Made by a program: the position numbers and the translations under genes
DNA from: Chitinophagales bacterium
GTDB lineage: Bacteria; Bacteroidota; Bacteroidia; Chitinophagales; Saprospiraceae
Reading direction: 5' to 3'
Assembly: GCA_017303475.1 (NCBI GenBank)
Contig: JAFLBO010000008.1
Location: forward strand, 62,001-126,000
DNA length: 64,000 nucleotides
The notes under the pieces: generated by a model
The model's database searches: none
Told to the model about the DNA's origin: nothing
The model's input: only the letters and a program-made list of their open reading frames with translations
Part shown: piece after piece, positions 26,559 through 36,050 of the stretch
Numbering within the stretch: the first letter of the stretch is position 1
How the letters are laid out: each line of letters starts with the position of its first letter

Positions 26559-28127
26559 ATGGAGTACGATTACATCATCATTGGTTCTGGTTTTGGCGGC
26601 TCGGTGAGCGCGCTGAGGTTGTCAGAAAAAGGATACAAGGTATTGGTCATAGAAAAAGGCAAATGGTATCACTCCGATGACTTTCCGCGCACCAACTGGA
26701 ACGTGTCGCGCTGGCTGTGGCTGCCTTCGCTGCGATGGTTCGGGATAATGAAGATTACCATTTTCAGGCATGTAGGCATTGTTTCCGGCACAGGCGTAGG
26801 TGGTGGATCGCTGGTTTACGCTAATACGCTACCTATTCCTAAGCAAGCATTTTTCCAAACAGGCTCATGGGCTTCCCTGGCCAATTGGGAGCAGGAGCTG
26901 GCGCCGTATTACCAACGCGCCCATCAAATGCTCGGCGCAAGCCCAAACCCCCGGTTTTTTGATGGCGAAAAAGCCCTGGAACAACTGGCATCCGATATCG
27001 GTAAAGCCGGCGAGGTACACCCCACACATGTAGCCATTTATTTTGATAAATACGGCAAAACGCAACCCGATCCGTATTTCGGCGGCAAAGGCCCCGAACG
27101 CAAAGGTTGTATCTATTGCGGGGCCTGTATGACGGGCTGTCGGTATAACGCCAAAAACACCCTGGACAAAAATTACCTATACCTGGCCCAACAACTAGGC
27201 GCAGAAATCCTGGCCGAAAAAGAGGTTACCGATGTGCGTCCCGTAGGCGCCCCCGACGGCTCAGAGGGATACGAGGTAACGTTCCGGGATGCCACACGCT
27301 TTTTCAAAACATCCACCACCATGCGCACGCGCGGCGTGGTGTTTGCCGGCGGCGTTTTGGGCACCGTTTCGCTGCTGCTCAAACTCAAACAAAGCAGCCT
27401 GCCACGCCTGTCGAACATGGTGGGCAAACAGGTGCGCACCAACAACGAAAGCCTGATTGCCGTAACTCAGCTGGAAGGCTCGGCCGACCAATCCCAGGGC
27501 ATTGCCATCGGGGCTATTTTACATACCGATGAACACAGTCACCTGGAACTATGCCGGTATGGTTCAGGTTCGGGGGCATGGCGACTCAGCTTTTTACCTT
27601 TCGTGGAAGGCTCGAATCTGGTGGTGCGTCTCTTCAAAATCCTTGCCGATGTTGTATTACATCCTCGGCAGTACTGGAAGTATTTCCGGGTAAAAGACTG
27701 GGCTAAAAACTCCCAGGTCATGCTTTTTATGCAAACCCTGAACAGCACTATCACTTTCCGGCGTACCTGGTGGGGCAGTATGCGCACTGCTGTGGTGGGC
27801 GATGAAAAACCTACCGCTTTTATTCCACGTGCCATTGAACTGGCCAGGAAATTCGAAAAGATCATGCACGGCAAAGCCTTTGCCTTCGGACTGACACCGC
27901 TCATGGGTATTCCGGGCACTGCCCACATCCTGGGTGGCGCCGTGATGGGCGATAGCCCTGAAACTGGCGTAATTGATGCCCAAAACCGGGTGTACGGATA
28001 TCAAAATATGCTGGTGTGCGATGGCTCCATGATTTCCGCCAATCCGGGAGTGAATCCGGCACTGTCAATCACTGCCATCAGCGAAAAAGCCATGGATAGC
28101 TTGCCCCAGCACCCGGACAAGTCATAA
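26559..28127 (+). CDS. GMC-family FAD oxidoreductase (cholesterol-oxidase-like)
   Basis: 522 aa from the ATG at 26559; an in-frame TTG at 26514 lies inside a repeat and is rejected. N-terminal FAD-binding motif GSGFGGSVSALRL, second FAD/GMC signature TGVGGGSLVYANT, and C-terminal GMC motif NPGVNPALSITAISEKAMD. Near residue 185 a cysteine cluster CIYCGACMTGC (Cx2Cx2Cx3C) followed by RYNAKNTLD occurs, as is common in this branch and reminiscent of a ferredoxin site. Probable substrate is an alcohol or sterol-like compound (inference). No signal peptide. A single gene with a long repeat-bearing leader. Confidence 0.85.
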   Translation: MEYDYIIIGSGFGGSVSALRLSEKGYKVLVIEKGKWYHSDDFPRTNWNVSRWLWLPSLRWFGIMKITIFRHVGIVSGTGVGGGSLVYANTLPIPKQAFFQTGSWASLANWEQELAPYYQRAHQMLGASPNPRFFDGEKALEQLASDIGKAGEVHPTHVAIYFDKYGKTQPDPYFGGKGPERKGCIYCGACMTGCRYNAKNTLDKNYLYLAQQLGAEILAEKEVTDVRPVGAPDGSEGYEVTFRDATRFFKTSTTMRTRGVVFAGGVLGTVSLLLKLKQSSLPRLSNMVGKQVRTNNESLIAVTQLEGSADQSQGIAIGAILHTDEHSHLELCRYGSGSGAWRLSFLPFVEGSNLVVRLFKILADVVLHPRQYWKYFRVKDWAKNSQVMLFMQTLNSTITFRRTWWGSMRTAVVGDEKPTAFIPRAIELARKFEKIMHGKAFAFGLTPLMGIPGTAHILGGAVMGDSPETGVIDAQNRVYGYQNMLVCDGSMISANPGVNPALSITAISEKAMDSLPQHPDKS

Positions 28128-28213
28128 TCCTCAATGCCTTATTTTTACCGGAATGTGAAACCAATGGCTTTGGAGATTGTCTTTAGGAGGTAGTCTATTA
28201 AACAGCAGTGCTT

Positions 28214-28615
28214 ATGAACCAACTTTTTACCCGTCTGGCGTATGCATCAGGCCTCGCCGCCCTGTTATTCTCTTGTAATACTTCTGATAATTGTCGGGAC
28301 CTAACCGGCCGTTGGTCGAATCGGGAAGGGCAAATTCTGGTTTTTGAACCTGAAGGGAAGGCCACCTGGCTTGTCAAATTTGGCAGTCAGTACGACACAT
28401 TTGCAATTCGATACCAGTACGATTGCACGCAAAAAATGACCACCCTTGATTTGACTGAATTCAAATCAGGACCATTAGCCGGAAAAACGCTGTATGGTAT
28501 TGTGGAATGGAGCAGCGACACCGTTTTTCGGTTCGATGCAGAAGCCGGAACCAGTCCGGAAGCCCGCCCTATACAGTTCAATGCAGAACATTTCGAGCGG
28601 TACTTTAAAGAGTGA
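28214..28615 (+). CDS. Small hypothetical lipoprotein
   Basis: 133 aa from the ATG at 28214 (a GTG at 28208 is in frame). Lipobox-like LLFSC with Cys near 20. The mature 110 aa begin with DLTGRWSN and read as a small lipocalin-like beta domain (GRWSNREGQILVFEPEG...TWLV), a type common among Bacteroidota lipoproteins. Function not known. The stop codon TGA is fused to a GAGT tandem repeat. Confidence 0.65.
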   Translation: MNQLFTRLAYASGLAALLFSCNTSDNCRDLTGRWSNREGQILVFEPEGKATWLVKFGSQYDTFAIRYQYDCTQKMTTLDLTEFKSGPLAGKTLYGIVEWSSDTVFRFDAEAGTSPEARPIQFNAEHFERYFKE

Positions 28616-28772
28616 GTGAGTGAATGAGTGAGTGAGTGAGTGAGTGAGTGAATGAGTGCTCGGCTTAATGTCTCGTGGCAAGCATTGGCCTTTATTACAG
28701 CTAATGCCAAACCGAATGTAAATTCACTCACTCACTCACTCACTCACTCACTCACTCACTCACTCACTCACT
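28610..28772. repeat. Inverted pair of GAGT/CACT tandem arrays with shared core
   Basis: (GAGT)n with a few GAAT variants at 28610-28658 and (CACT)n at 28725-28772 form complementary arms around a 66-nt centre. Each array directly adjoins the stop codon of its gene (28613-28615 and 28771-28773). The centre contains AGCATTGGCCTTTATTA, which recurs as AGCATTGGCTTTTATTA near 29228 between another inverted pair. Confidence 0.92.
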
Positions 28773-29088
28773 AAGCTTGAGCTACTGGTGCGCCGAAGTT
28801 CATGGGCGGGAGGGGTTGGTCGGGTTCTTCGATTTTACCGAATTGCATTTCAAACTTTTGAACATTATCCCGCAGGGCATACAACAGCCTTTTGGCGTGC
28901 TGTGGGGTAAGTACAATGCGTGATTTGACTTTTGCCTTTGGCAAATTCGGCATCATTCTGATAAAATCCACTACAAACTCCGCGTTAGAGTGCGAAATGA
29001 TGGCAAGGTTGGAGTAGATTCCCTCTGCAACTTCTTCCGAGATTTCAATATTGATGGCAGGCGCCTGCCCTACGTTTTCTTTTGCCAT
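28771..29088 (-). CDS. DUF3467 domain protein
   Basis: 105 aa cytosolic protein that matches DUF3467 throughout: INIEISEEVAEGIYSNLAIISHS, FVVDFIRMMPN, and KSRIVLTPQHAKRLLYAL. The family is conserved across Bacteroidota, and its function is not established to my knowledge; related annotations mention immunoglobulin-like or phage-tail-associated folds without proof. It is a single-gene unit between two repeat clusters. Confidence 0.88.
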   Translation of the reverse strand: MAKENVGQAPAINIEISEEVAEGIYSNLAIISHSNAEFVVDFIRMMPNLPKAKVKSRIVLTPQHAKRLLYALRDNVQKFEMQFGKIEEPDQPLPPMNFGAPVAQA

Positions 29089-29151
29089 AATTGGAAAGAG
29101 ATTAAGTGAAAATGTTTGTCTGTTTTTCGACAGGCAAACATACCGCTAAAA

Positions 29152-29316
29152 GTGTTTGAGTGTTTGGGTTTTTGAGTTTTTGAGTTGGCGCTGGGCTTGG
29201 TGGTTCAGGGGAACTGATGCCCCTAAAGCATTGGCTTTTATTATTCCAATGCCCAACCGTACGCCAACTCAAAAACTCAAACACTCAAAAACCCAAACAC
29301 TCAAAAACTCAAACAC
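29152..29316. repeat. Inverted pair of GTTTGAG-type repeats with shared core
   Basis: Left arm 29152-29190 and right arm 29262-29316 consist of repeats of GTTTGAGT/GTTTTTGAGT and pair almost fully, ending in TTGGCG/CGCCAA. The centre has AGCATTGGCTTTTATTA as in the element at 28610-28772. The right arm stops 5 nt from the stop codon of the large protease at 29322. Confidence 0.9.
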
Positions 29317-29321
29317 GCAAC

Positions 29322-32300
29322 TTATATCTTGGTCAACCGCACGCCGCCCCACTGTTTGCCGTCGCTTAGGCGAAGCAGGTAGGTACCTTGTGGCAGGTGC
29401 TGAAGATCAAGGGTGGTAACAGATTGACCGCCCGGAGATTGGATCTCTGTGGCTTGGAGCAATCGGCCGGTTGCGTCAAACACGTCTGCACGCAGGGCTT
29501 GTGGCGCATGTTGCATACTGATCACGAACAGGCCTGAGCTTGGATTTGGCGCGATGGAAAGTCCCCATTCTGTCCCTGGCTCTACAGTGCTCGTTGTAAC
29601 AACCACATTATTAACCACTTGCGTGCAGCCATTAGCGTCTGTTACTACTATTGTGTAGGCGCCAGGAGCCAGGTTGGAGAACACTCCACTGGATTGTGGC
29701 GTACCGCCATTCAGGCTGTATTGGTATGGAGAGGTGCCTCCGGTTGCCGTTGCTGTAATAGTAGAGCCGGAAACCGATGCCGTGAGATTCAATACTGCAG
29801 GTTGTGCTACTGTAACCGTGCTGGTAACCAGATTACCTCCTGCATCGCGTACGATCAGGGTAAGGGTTCCGCCAGGAACGTTGTTGAAAACATTGCTGGT
29901 TTGGAATGGAGAACCGTTCAGGCTGTACTCGTATGGCGGAACACCACCAACGGCGTTTACGGTTACAGTGCCATCTGAAGCGCCGTTACAGGAAACACCC
30001 GCAACAACAGTAGTGATAGTCAGCGGTGGTACATTCACCGTAAAGCTGGTGGTTGCAATACAACCGTTTCCATCTGTTGCCGTAACATGATACGTACCAT
30101 TTGGCAGGTTCTGCAAATCCGGATTTGGCGCATCGCTGGCAAAGGAGTATGGCGAAGTACCACCTGAAATAATCACATTACCATCGTTACCAACTACTGT
30201 TACAGTTACACCCAACTGGTTTGGCTGATCAATCTGGATGGGGCCGAGCAGCACTGTAGTACCACTTGCATCACGAACGCTGGCTGAATAAGAACCTGCA
30301 CTCAATCCAGTGAAGCTATTGCCACTTTGGAAGGCGCCATTGCCCAGACGATATTCATATGGTGGAACACCGTTAAACGCATTAACAAACAAGGTAGCTG
30401 TTTCTCCAAAACACAGGATTTCTGTGGCTTGCAAGCTACCTGTGAGCGGCGTTACAAACACTGTCACCTCTGTGGTTTTAGTACAGCCATTTTCGTCTTT
30501 TACAGTAACCGTGTATGTTCCATTAGGCACATTGGCAAACTGATTATTACCCTGGAAGTTAACTCCGTCAATGCTGTACTCCAGATTGCCGGTGCCACCT
30601 GAAGCTACTACACTGATTACATTCAGTACCGCAGAAGCGCCAATCAGCAGTTCATCCGGTCCGCCGAGCACATACCCGTTCAGTACTGAAGTTATGCCCA
30701 AATCATCTGTTACCACAATAGTATAGGTGCCAGCGCCGAGGTTGCTGAACACATTGGACGTTTGTGCAGTGCCTCCATTCAGGCTATACGAGTACGGAGC
30801 CTGACCGCCTGCCACATTCACAGCGATTTCACCGTTGGCATCACCGAAACAGTTAATACCTTGTTGCACAGTAATATTGGTTTGGAAAGCAGGCACATCA
30901 ACTACCACTTCGGCGGTTGCTGTACATCCTTTTTCATCCCTAACCGTAACGGTGTAAGTACCATTGGTGAGATCCAGGAACTCATTACTGCTCTGGAAGC
31001 CCATACCATTCAGGCTGTATTCCAATGCACCTGTTCCACCAGTTGCATTAACCGTCAGGTTGTTGTTCACCACAGTATTATTGATAACAATAGCATCTGG
31101 CTCGGAAATGGTCACAACATTTGAAGTCACAGTGAAACCAAACTGACCGGTAACTACCACAGTGTAATCGCCGGCGCCAAGGCCGCTGAATACATTGCTG
31201 GCTTGGCTTGCGCCACCATTCAGACTGTAGGTATAGTTGCCATCCATACCTGTTGCCGCTACGGTGATTTCACCATCTGTAGCGCCATGGCAAATGATAC
31301 CGGCTGTTTCAGTGGCTGTAGCACTCAGGTTGTTGACAATGATATTGATATTGAACACAGCATCGTGTACCCATGCATCATTGTTTTGATCCAGGGCGTC
31401 AAAATGGAAGCTGTCGGTTGTGGCAGCATCGCCATTGTGGGTATAAACCAGGTTGCCGTTATTGATGTCTTCCTGGGTAAACACGCCACCTAAAGTCAAC
31501 GGCGTTCCGTTCAGGCTCAGCGTGCCATGCTCAGGCAGACTCAGGAGTGTAAATACGCCAAGGCCAGGCACACCACTGATTTCCATACTCAGGTGACTTT
31601 GCAGAATGGCTTCAGATTGTGCAGAAGGCACTGTAAGCGGGCTATTCACCAAAATATTACCCGGCGCAATAGGATCCAACAAGCAGAACGACAAGCTCCA
31701 GGCAGAGATAGAACCTCCGTCTTCATCCGGATAGGTATCATTCATCACCAGTTTCCAGGTTCCCTGAGAGGACAAGCCATTGTATTTGCCAAGCAAACCT
31801 ACAGAACGGAAAGTACCGTTAAGTGCAGGAGCCACGCCGTTGCACTGAGCTTCCAGAACGGCTGCACCCTGTGCGGCCTGGTCGTCGAAAGTCAGGTTAC
31901 CATTGTCACCAGCACAACCAAATTGCACCAAAGGATCGCCAGGCTGATCAAACAACAATACGGTGTCGCCTGATGGTCCAAGTAGCCAGGCTTCCAGGTC
32001 GCCTACGTACGTATGGGCGAAGGTTACGCTGACATTCACATCAGTAATGGTTTTGCTGGTGTTTATTGTCAGGCTGGTTTCCACCGGAGGCACAGATGCT
32101 GCCACCGGGATAGTTTTGGGTACATCTGTGCTGCTAAAGTTCTGTCCACAAGCGTTTTTACCGGTTTGGAAGGCAAAAACAGGTGAGTTATCGCTTTCGC
32201 CACAGTTGTTTACAGAGCGAATACGCCAGTAGTAAACAGTTTCAGCGAGCAAACCTGTAGCAGTACCACTGGTACCGGTTTCGTTCAGTGTAGCCACGAT

Positions 32301-34703
32301 TGATCCTGACGCGAAAGAAGGGCTGGTAGACACTTCCACCACGTAAGATTCCGTGAAGGAGGCTGCATTCCAGGAAAGTGGAGCATTGGTTTCCACACCG
32401 GTAGCGCCCTGTGCAGGGCTAACAGCCACCGCAACATCAGGCAACCCAGGAAGTACGGTGAGGGTAAGCGTGCCGGTGCGACTGATTACACCGCTAACAG
32501 CCGTAACCGTCAGGTTGTAATCGCCCACCATTGCGGTGGTAATACCGGAAACGGTGATGGTAGCAGCACTGCCCGGAACCGCAGGATTTGGGTTAATGGC
32601 AACCGTAGAACCTGCTGGCTGACCGGTAACCGTAATGTTGGCGGGGGTATTAAACCCGGCAACGGCAGTCAGGTTAGCGCTGAAGGTGGCGTCATTGCCG
32701 GCACATACCAGTACACTGTTGACAGAGAGATCCAACAGGAAGGTTGGGGCGGAAATAATGGTGAAGTTAGCATTGGAAATATCAAAGAAGATATTACCCA
32801 GACCTTCTACACGCACCCGGCAAGTGGTGGAAATATTGTTTGGAACGGTGATGGTGGTGGAGCCATTATTAGGAACACTGGCAGCCAGTACCACCGGATA
32901 GGTAAAACCACCGTCGGTAGATAAGGTGATACGCACATTGGCACAGGAAACCGGTGCTGCCGTAGTATTAGCCACATCCCAGGTGATGGTTTGTGTGCTA
33001 CCTACAGACCAGGTTACGTTGGTATTTGGCGCTGTTACCAGGAATGGACCAGAAGCAGCGCTAACGGCCACTGTCATATCATCTTCATCCGTGCAACCTG
33101 CATACCAGTCGTTGTCGCGGCAAGTAACCCGGAAGTTCATATTACGCGCTACACCTGGCAGTTCTTCCCATTGAGGATTTACGTTATTCACCAGATCCTG
33201 CAGACGTGGGAACACACGTGTTGGAGAGGTGTTGCCTTTATAGGAGCGGAAGAGCGGGCCTACAGCGGCATTGGGAGATGGCGGAGACGGTGAATTACCG
33301 TAATCCATCTGTTCCCAGGTGTAGGTGAGGGTATCCCCATCCACGTCAGAACCAGTGGCCGTAAGAGCGAACGGAGTAGATTTGGGGATGGTGTAATTGA
33401 TACCGGCATCTACTGTTGGATTGTGGTTGGTGGTGGTAATTTTTACCGGACAGGTATTTGCGCCACCTGTATAAATGAAGGCGCCCATTTCCAGCATGTT
33501 GTAGCCATGGAAAATGTCTTCACTATTGCTGGCCACATTTTGAGCGCCACAAATACCGGCATAAGCCATGATAGTGGTACCGCTGCCGGGCTCAACAGCA
33601 TTGGGCGAGTTTACATTGCCACCGCAGTTGGCAAAGGTGTGATTGCCGCCAAACTGGTGACCCATTTCGTGGGCTACATAGTCAATATCAAACGGATCTC
33701 CGATGGGTGATCCCTGGCCGGTAACACCATTGGCTTTGCTGTTTCCGCAAACCACATTCAGGCCTGCAATACCGCCACCACCTGTGCTGAATACGTGACC
33801 AATATCATAATTGGCTGCGCCAATGATATTATTGCAGGTGGTTTGGTTTTGGCCGAGCATGGCCCCGCCGTCGCCGTTATTGTAAGGATCAGTTGCGCCG
33901 TTCAGGTAAATAATCGCATCATTATTGGCGATAATCTGCATGGTAACGGCGAAATCGCGTTCGTAAACACCATTCACACGGTTCATGGAAGTGTTCATGG
34001 CAGCGAGCACCAGCGGTTTGGTTCCGCCGTGGAAAACAGCGTATTCACCGGTACAAGCCAGCGCCAGGCGGTATCTGCGCAGTTTGGTATCGCCTTGAAA
34101 TTCTGCAAATTGAGCAGGGGTAAGTGGCTGTGTCAAATCCAGTTCTTTGGCATTTTCCGGATCAGGAGTACCACAGGTCCAGAGCAGATCGTCTTTCTTT
34201 TTAAGGTAATCTTTTTTGTTATAAACAACATAAAACTCATCGTTGCCATGTACGGCGGGGTCGATAAAGAAAGTACCATTATTGCTGGAAAAAACCATCC
34301 CGTGGAACCCCCAGGGAGTAAGGTCGCATTTTAGCAAAGCTGTAGGATCGTCAATACCACGACCGGTATAGGTACGGATTTGCGGGTATTTTGCCTGTAG
34401 ATCAGGGTGCATCACCGGGGTTTCTTCCAGTTGAAAGCGACCCATTCCGCCATCAGGCAATGGCAGGTTGAGCACTACAGGTTGGCCGGATTCGGCAGCA
34501 GTTGTGAAGCGCAGCGGTGCAGCCGACAAAATTGGTTTCAGCGCCTGAACATCGAGGCGTACGGAACGGTATTTAGCCGGTTGAATCCGGCGTTCGCCGG
34601 CGGCTGGAATACCACTTTCTGAAACGTCCGTCCAGGGATTCTGGGCGGGCAGGTAACATAAGGTTACCAGGACACACAGTAGGGTAAGGAGGTTCTTAAC
34701 CAT
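29322..34703 (-). CDS. Secreted reprolysin-like metalloprotease with P domain, SprB repeats and T9SS type A tail
   Basis: 1793 aa from the ATG at 34703; an in-frame GTG at 34745 gives a poorer start. Signal peptide about 1-20 (ending YLPAQ) and a propeptide-like region to about 205. The M12B-type catalytic domain has zinc motif H345-E-MG-H349-QFG-GNH355 and a downstream methionine (TTIMAYAGICG). Fibronectin III-like modules follow, then a proprotein-convertase P domain (about 890-1045), a cadherin-like stretch, and six to eight SprB-type repeats rich in YSLNG motifs (about 1110-1700). The C-terminus is a T9SS type A domain (IAPNPSSGLFVISM ... LPQGTYLLRLSDG). Likely a cell-surface or released protease or adhesin. 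Confidence 0.9.
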   Translation of the reverse strand: MVKNLLTLLCVLVTLCYLPAQNPWTDVSESGIPAAGERRIQPAKYRSVRLDVQALKPILSAAPLRFTTAAESGQPVVLNLPLPDGGMGRFQLEETPVMHPDLQAKYPQIRTYTGRGIDDPTALLKCDLTPWGFHGMVFSSNNGTFFIDPAVHGNDEFYVVYNKKDYLKKKDDLLWTCGTPDPENAKELDLTQPLTPAQFAEFQGDTKLRRYRLALACTGEYAVFHGGTKPLVLAAMNTSMNRVNGVYERDFAVTMQIIANNDAIIYLNGATDPYNNGDGGAMLGQNQTTCNNIIGAANYDIGHVFSTGGGGIAGLNVVCGNSKANGVTGQGSPIGDPFDIDYVAHEMGHQFGGNHTFANCGGNVNSPNAVEPGSGTTIMAYAGICGAQNVASNSEDIFHGYNMLEMGAFIYTGGANTCPVKITTTNHNPTVDAGINYTIPKSTPFALTATGSDVDGDTLTYTWEQMDYGNSPSPPSPNAAVGPLFRSYKGNTSPTRVFPRLQDLVNNVNPQWEELPGVARNMNFRVTCRDNDWYAGCTDEDDMTVAVSAASGPFLVTAPNTNVTWSVGSTQTITWDVANTTAAPVSCANVRITLSTDGGFTYPVVLAASVPNNGSTTITVPNNISTTCRVRVEGLGNIFFDISNANFTIISAPTFLLDLSVNSVLVCAGNDATFSANLTAVAGFNTPANITVTGQPAGSTVAINPNPAVPGSAATITVSGITTAMVGDYNLTVTAVSGVISRTGTLTLTVLPGLPDVAVAVSPAQGATGVETNAPLSWNAASFTESYVVEVSTSPSFASGSIVATLNETGTSGTATGLLAETVYYWRIRSVNNCGESDNSPVFAFQTGKNACGQNFSSTDVPKTIPVAASVPPVETSLTINTSKTITDVNVSVTFAHTYVGDLEAWLLGPSGDTVLLFDQPGDPLVQFGCAGDNGNLTFDDQAAQGAAVLEAQCNGVAPALNGTFRSVGLLGKYNGLSSQGTWKLVMNDTYPDEDGGSISAWSLSFCLLDPIAPGNILVNSPLTVPSAQSEAILQSHLSMEISGVPGLGVFTLLSLPEHGTLSLNGTPLTLGGVFTQEDINNGNLVYTHNGDAATTDSFHFDALDQNNDAWVHDAVFNINIIVNNLSATATETAGIICHGATDGEITVAATGMDGNYTYSLNGGASQASNVFSGLGAGDYTVVVTGQFGFTVTSNVVTISEPDAIVINNTVVNNNLTVNATGGTGALEYSLNGMGFQSSNEFLDLTNGTYTVTVRDEKGCTATAEVVVDVPAFQTNITVQQGINCFGDANGEIAVNVAGGQAPYSYSLNGGTAQTSNVFSNLGAGTYTIVVTDDLGITSVLNGYVLGGPDELLIGASAVLNVISVVASGGTGNLEYSIDGVNFQGNNQFANVPNGTYTVTVKDENGCTKTTEVTVFVTPLTGSLQATEILCFGETATLFVNAFNGVPPYEYRLGNGAFQSGNSFTGLSAGSYSASVRDASGTTVLLGPIQIDQPNQLGVTVTVVGNDGNVIISGGTSPYSFASDAPNPDLQNLPNGTYHVTATDGNGCIATTSFTVNVPPLTITTVVAGVSCNGASDGTVTVNAVGGVPPYEYSLNGSPFQTSNVFNNVPGGTLTLIVRDAGGNLVTSTVTVAQPAVLNLTASVSGSTITATATGGTSPYQYSLNGGTPQSSGVFSNLAPGAYTIVVTDANGCTQVVNNVVVTTSTVEPGTEWGLSIAPNPSSGLFVISMQHAPQALRADVFDATGRLLQATEIQSPGGQSVTTLDLQHLPQGTYLLRLSDGKQWGGVRLTKI

Positions 34704-34946
34704 TAAAAGGAAAGATTTGGATTTGAAACAATACGGAATATTCACAACGGCGAAAGTAGATAACAGACCTTAACCAAAAGCAGGATTCTTTGAATTTTGC
34801 AATTCATGGCCAAAACATCCTTCATTTTAACCAAAAACGCGGGCTTTTGAAATATTTAACATCATTACACCGCTCAACTTAACATACCTGCTCTGGTTTA
34901 TTAGCGCTATCAAACAGATATTTGGTCAACCAATTCAAACGAAACC

Positions 34947-36011
34947 ATGACTAAAGGATTTTTAATCTGGCCCATGCTGGCATTGTTTTTAAGCAGTTGC
35001 TGGCCACCAGCCTACCATGCTTCCTATGGTGAATACGACATCGCTTTTAACAAATACTACTACAATCTCCGTTCTCCTAAAAGACTGTATCAAAAACGCA
35101 AAGATCTCGCCGGATTAACACAGGTTTTTCAACTCCTCCAACAACGCGACACCACTGAAATTGGCCTGCTACAGCTGGAAAACAACGAGGAACGCTGGAT
35201 TCGCCTGCACGATGTTTATGAGGAAATTAAAGCCCGGCAGTCCGACTTTTCGGTTTGGGTACCAGCCGCCAAAAGAGCTGAAGAGCTGATTTTTTTCCAG
35301 GAAATAGATTCGCTGGAGATGGACAGCAGGAAAAAGGCAGCTGCTGCACTTTACAACAAAAGCATAAAGTTGCTCCATTTATACGATTCTACTGCCAAAC
35401 ATATTTATGCCCGCAGGGCTTACGAACACCTTACTGATCTGAAAACCAACTATTTCAGGTATTGGGAAAATGCCAACGCGTTGATGGACAGCGCCTTTCG
35501 CGCCGGGAAAGTCCAGGTTTTACTGGAAAGGGCATATGGAGAAAATACCGACGAACTTGTTGCTTTTTGGGAAAACTACGATCAGACGCCTGGATTTCCG
35601 TCCATGAACTGGCTGAGTTTTTACACTGACAGCAGCGCACAAAAACAGTTCGATTTTCATGTCAGGTATTACCTCCACGAGTATATTGTCAATAGCGATA
35701 CACTCGTCACTCATCCATCAGAGTCCGGACAGGAAAATGCCGGGTTTACTGTGAAAACAATGAAACCTAAAAGTGATGGCGCCAACTCAAAAGCAACCAT
35801 TATTACAACCAATAAAGTTGCCATAATGGCAGAAATAACGAACCTAAAAAACAACAAACTGATTTGCCGGTGTAATACAGTTTTAACCAACACATTTGAA
35901 GAGGAGGAAGGAATGGCTGTCAACTACCAGCTGTCAGCAATGAAATCCCTCCCAAGATCCGTTAAAGGTATATTTCAGAAAAAACTAATCGAGAGAATTA
36001 TGAATGAATAG
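34947..36011 (+). CDS. Hypothetical lipoprotein, first of a tandem pair
   Basis: 354 aa. Lipoprotein signal MTKGFLIWPMLALFLSSC with Cys18. Mature protein helical, no catalytic motif. It shares with the next gene the order RxDLxGL.., a helical middle, and YEHLTDLKTNYFRYWENANALMDSA, so the two are paralogues by tandem duplication. It lacks the charged Arg/Thr/Glu insert present in the second copy. Function unknown; probably an envelope protein. Confidence 0.75.
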   Translation: MTKGFLIWPMLALFLSSCWPPAYHASYGEYDIAFNKYYYNLRSPKRLYQKRKDLAGLTQVFQLLQQRDTTEIGLLQLENNEERWIRLHDVYEEIKARQSDFSVWVPAAKRAEELIFFQEIDSLEMDSRKKAAAALYNKSIKLLHLYDSTAKHIYARRAYEHLTDLKTNYFRYWENANALMDSAFRAGKVQVLLERAYGENTDELVAFWENYDQTPGFPSMNWLSFYTDSSAQKQFDFHVRYYLHEYIVNSDTLVTHPSESGQENAGFTVKTMKPKSDGANSKATIITTNKVAIMAEITNLKNNKLICRCNTVLTNTFEEEEGMAVNYQLSAMKSLPRSVKGIFQKKLIERIMNE

Positions 36012-36050
36012 ATAGCTCGTTCCCATTAAATACCACAAAACTACCTTGCC

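Noticed and set aside
26192..26680. Open frame of 162 codons running through the GACCTC repeats
   Set aside because: Its translation repeats with the DNA period, it overlaps the GMC gene in another frame, and it has no protein likeness.
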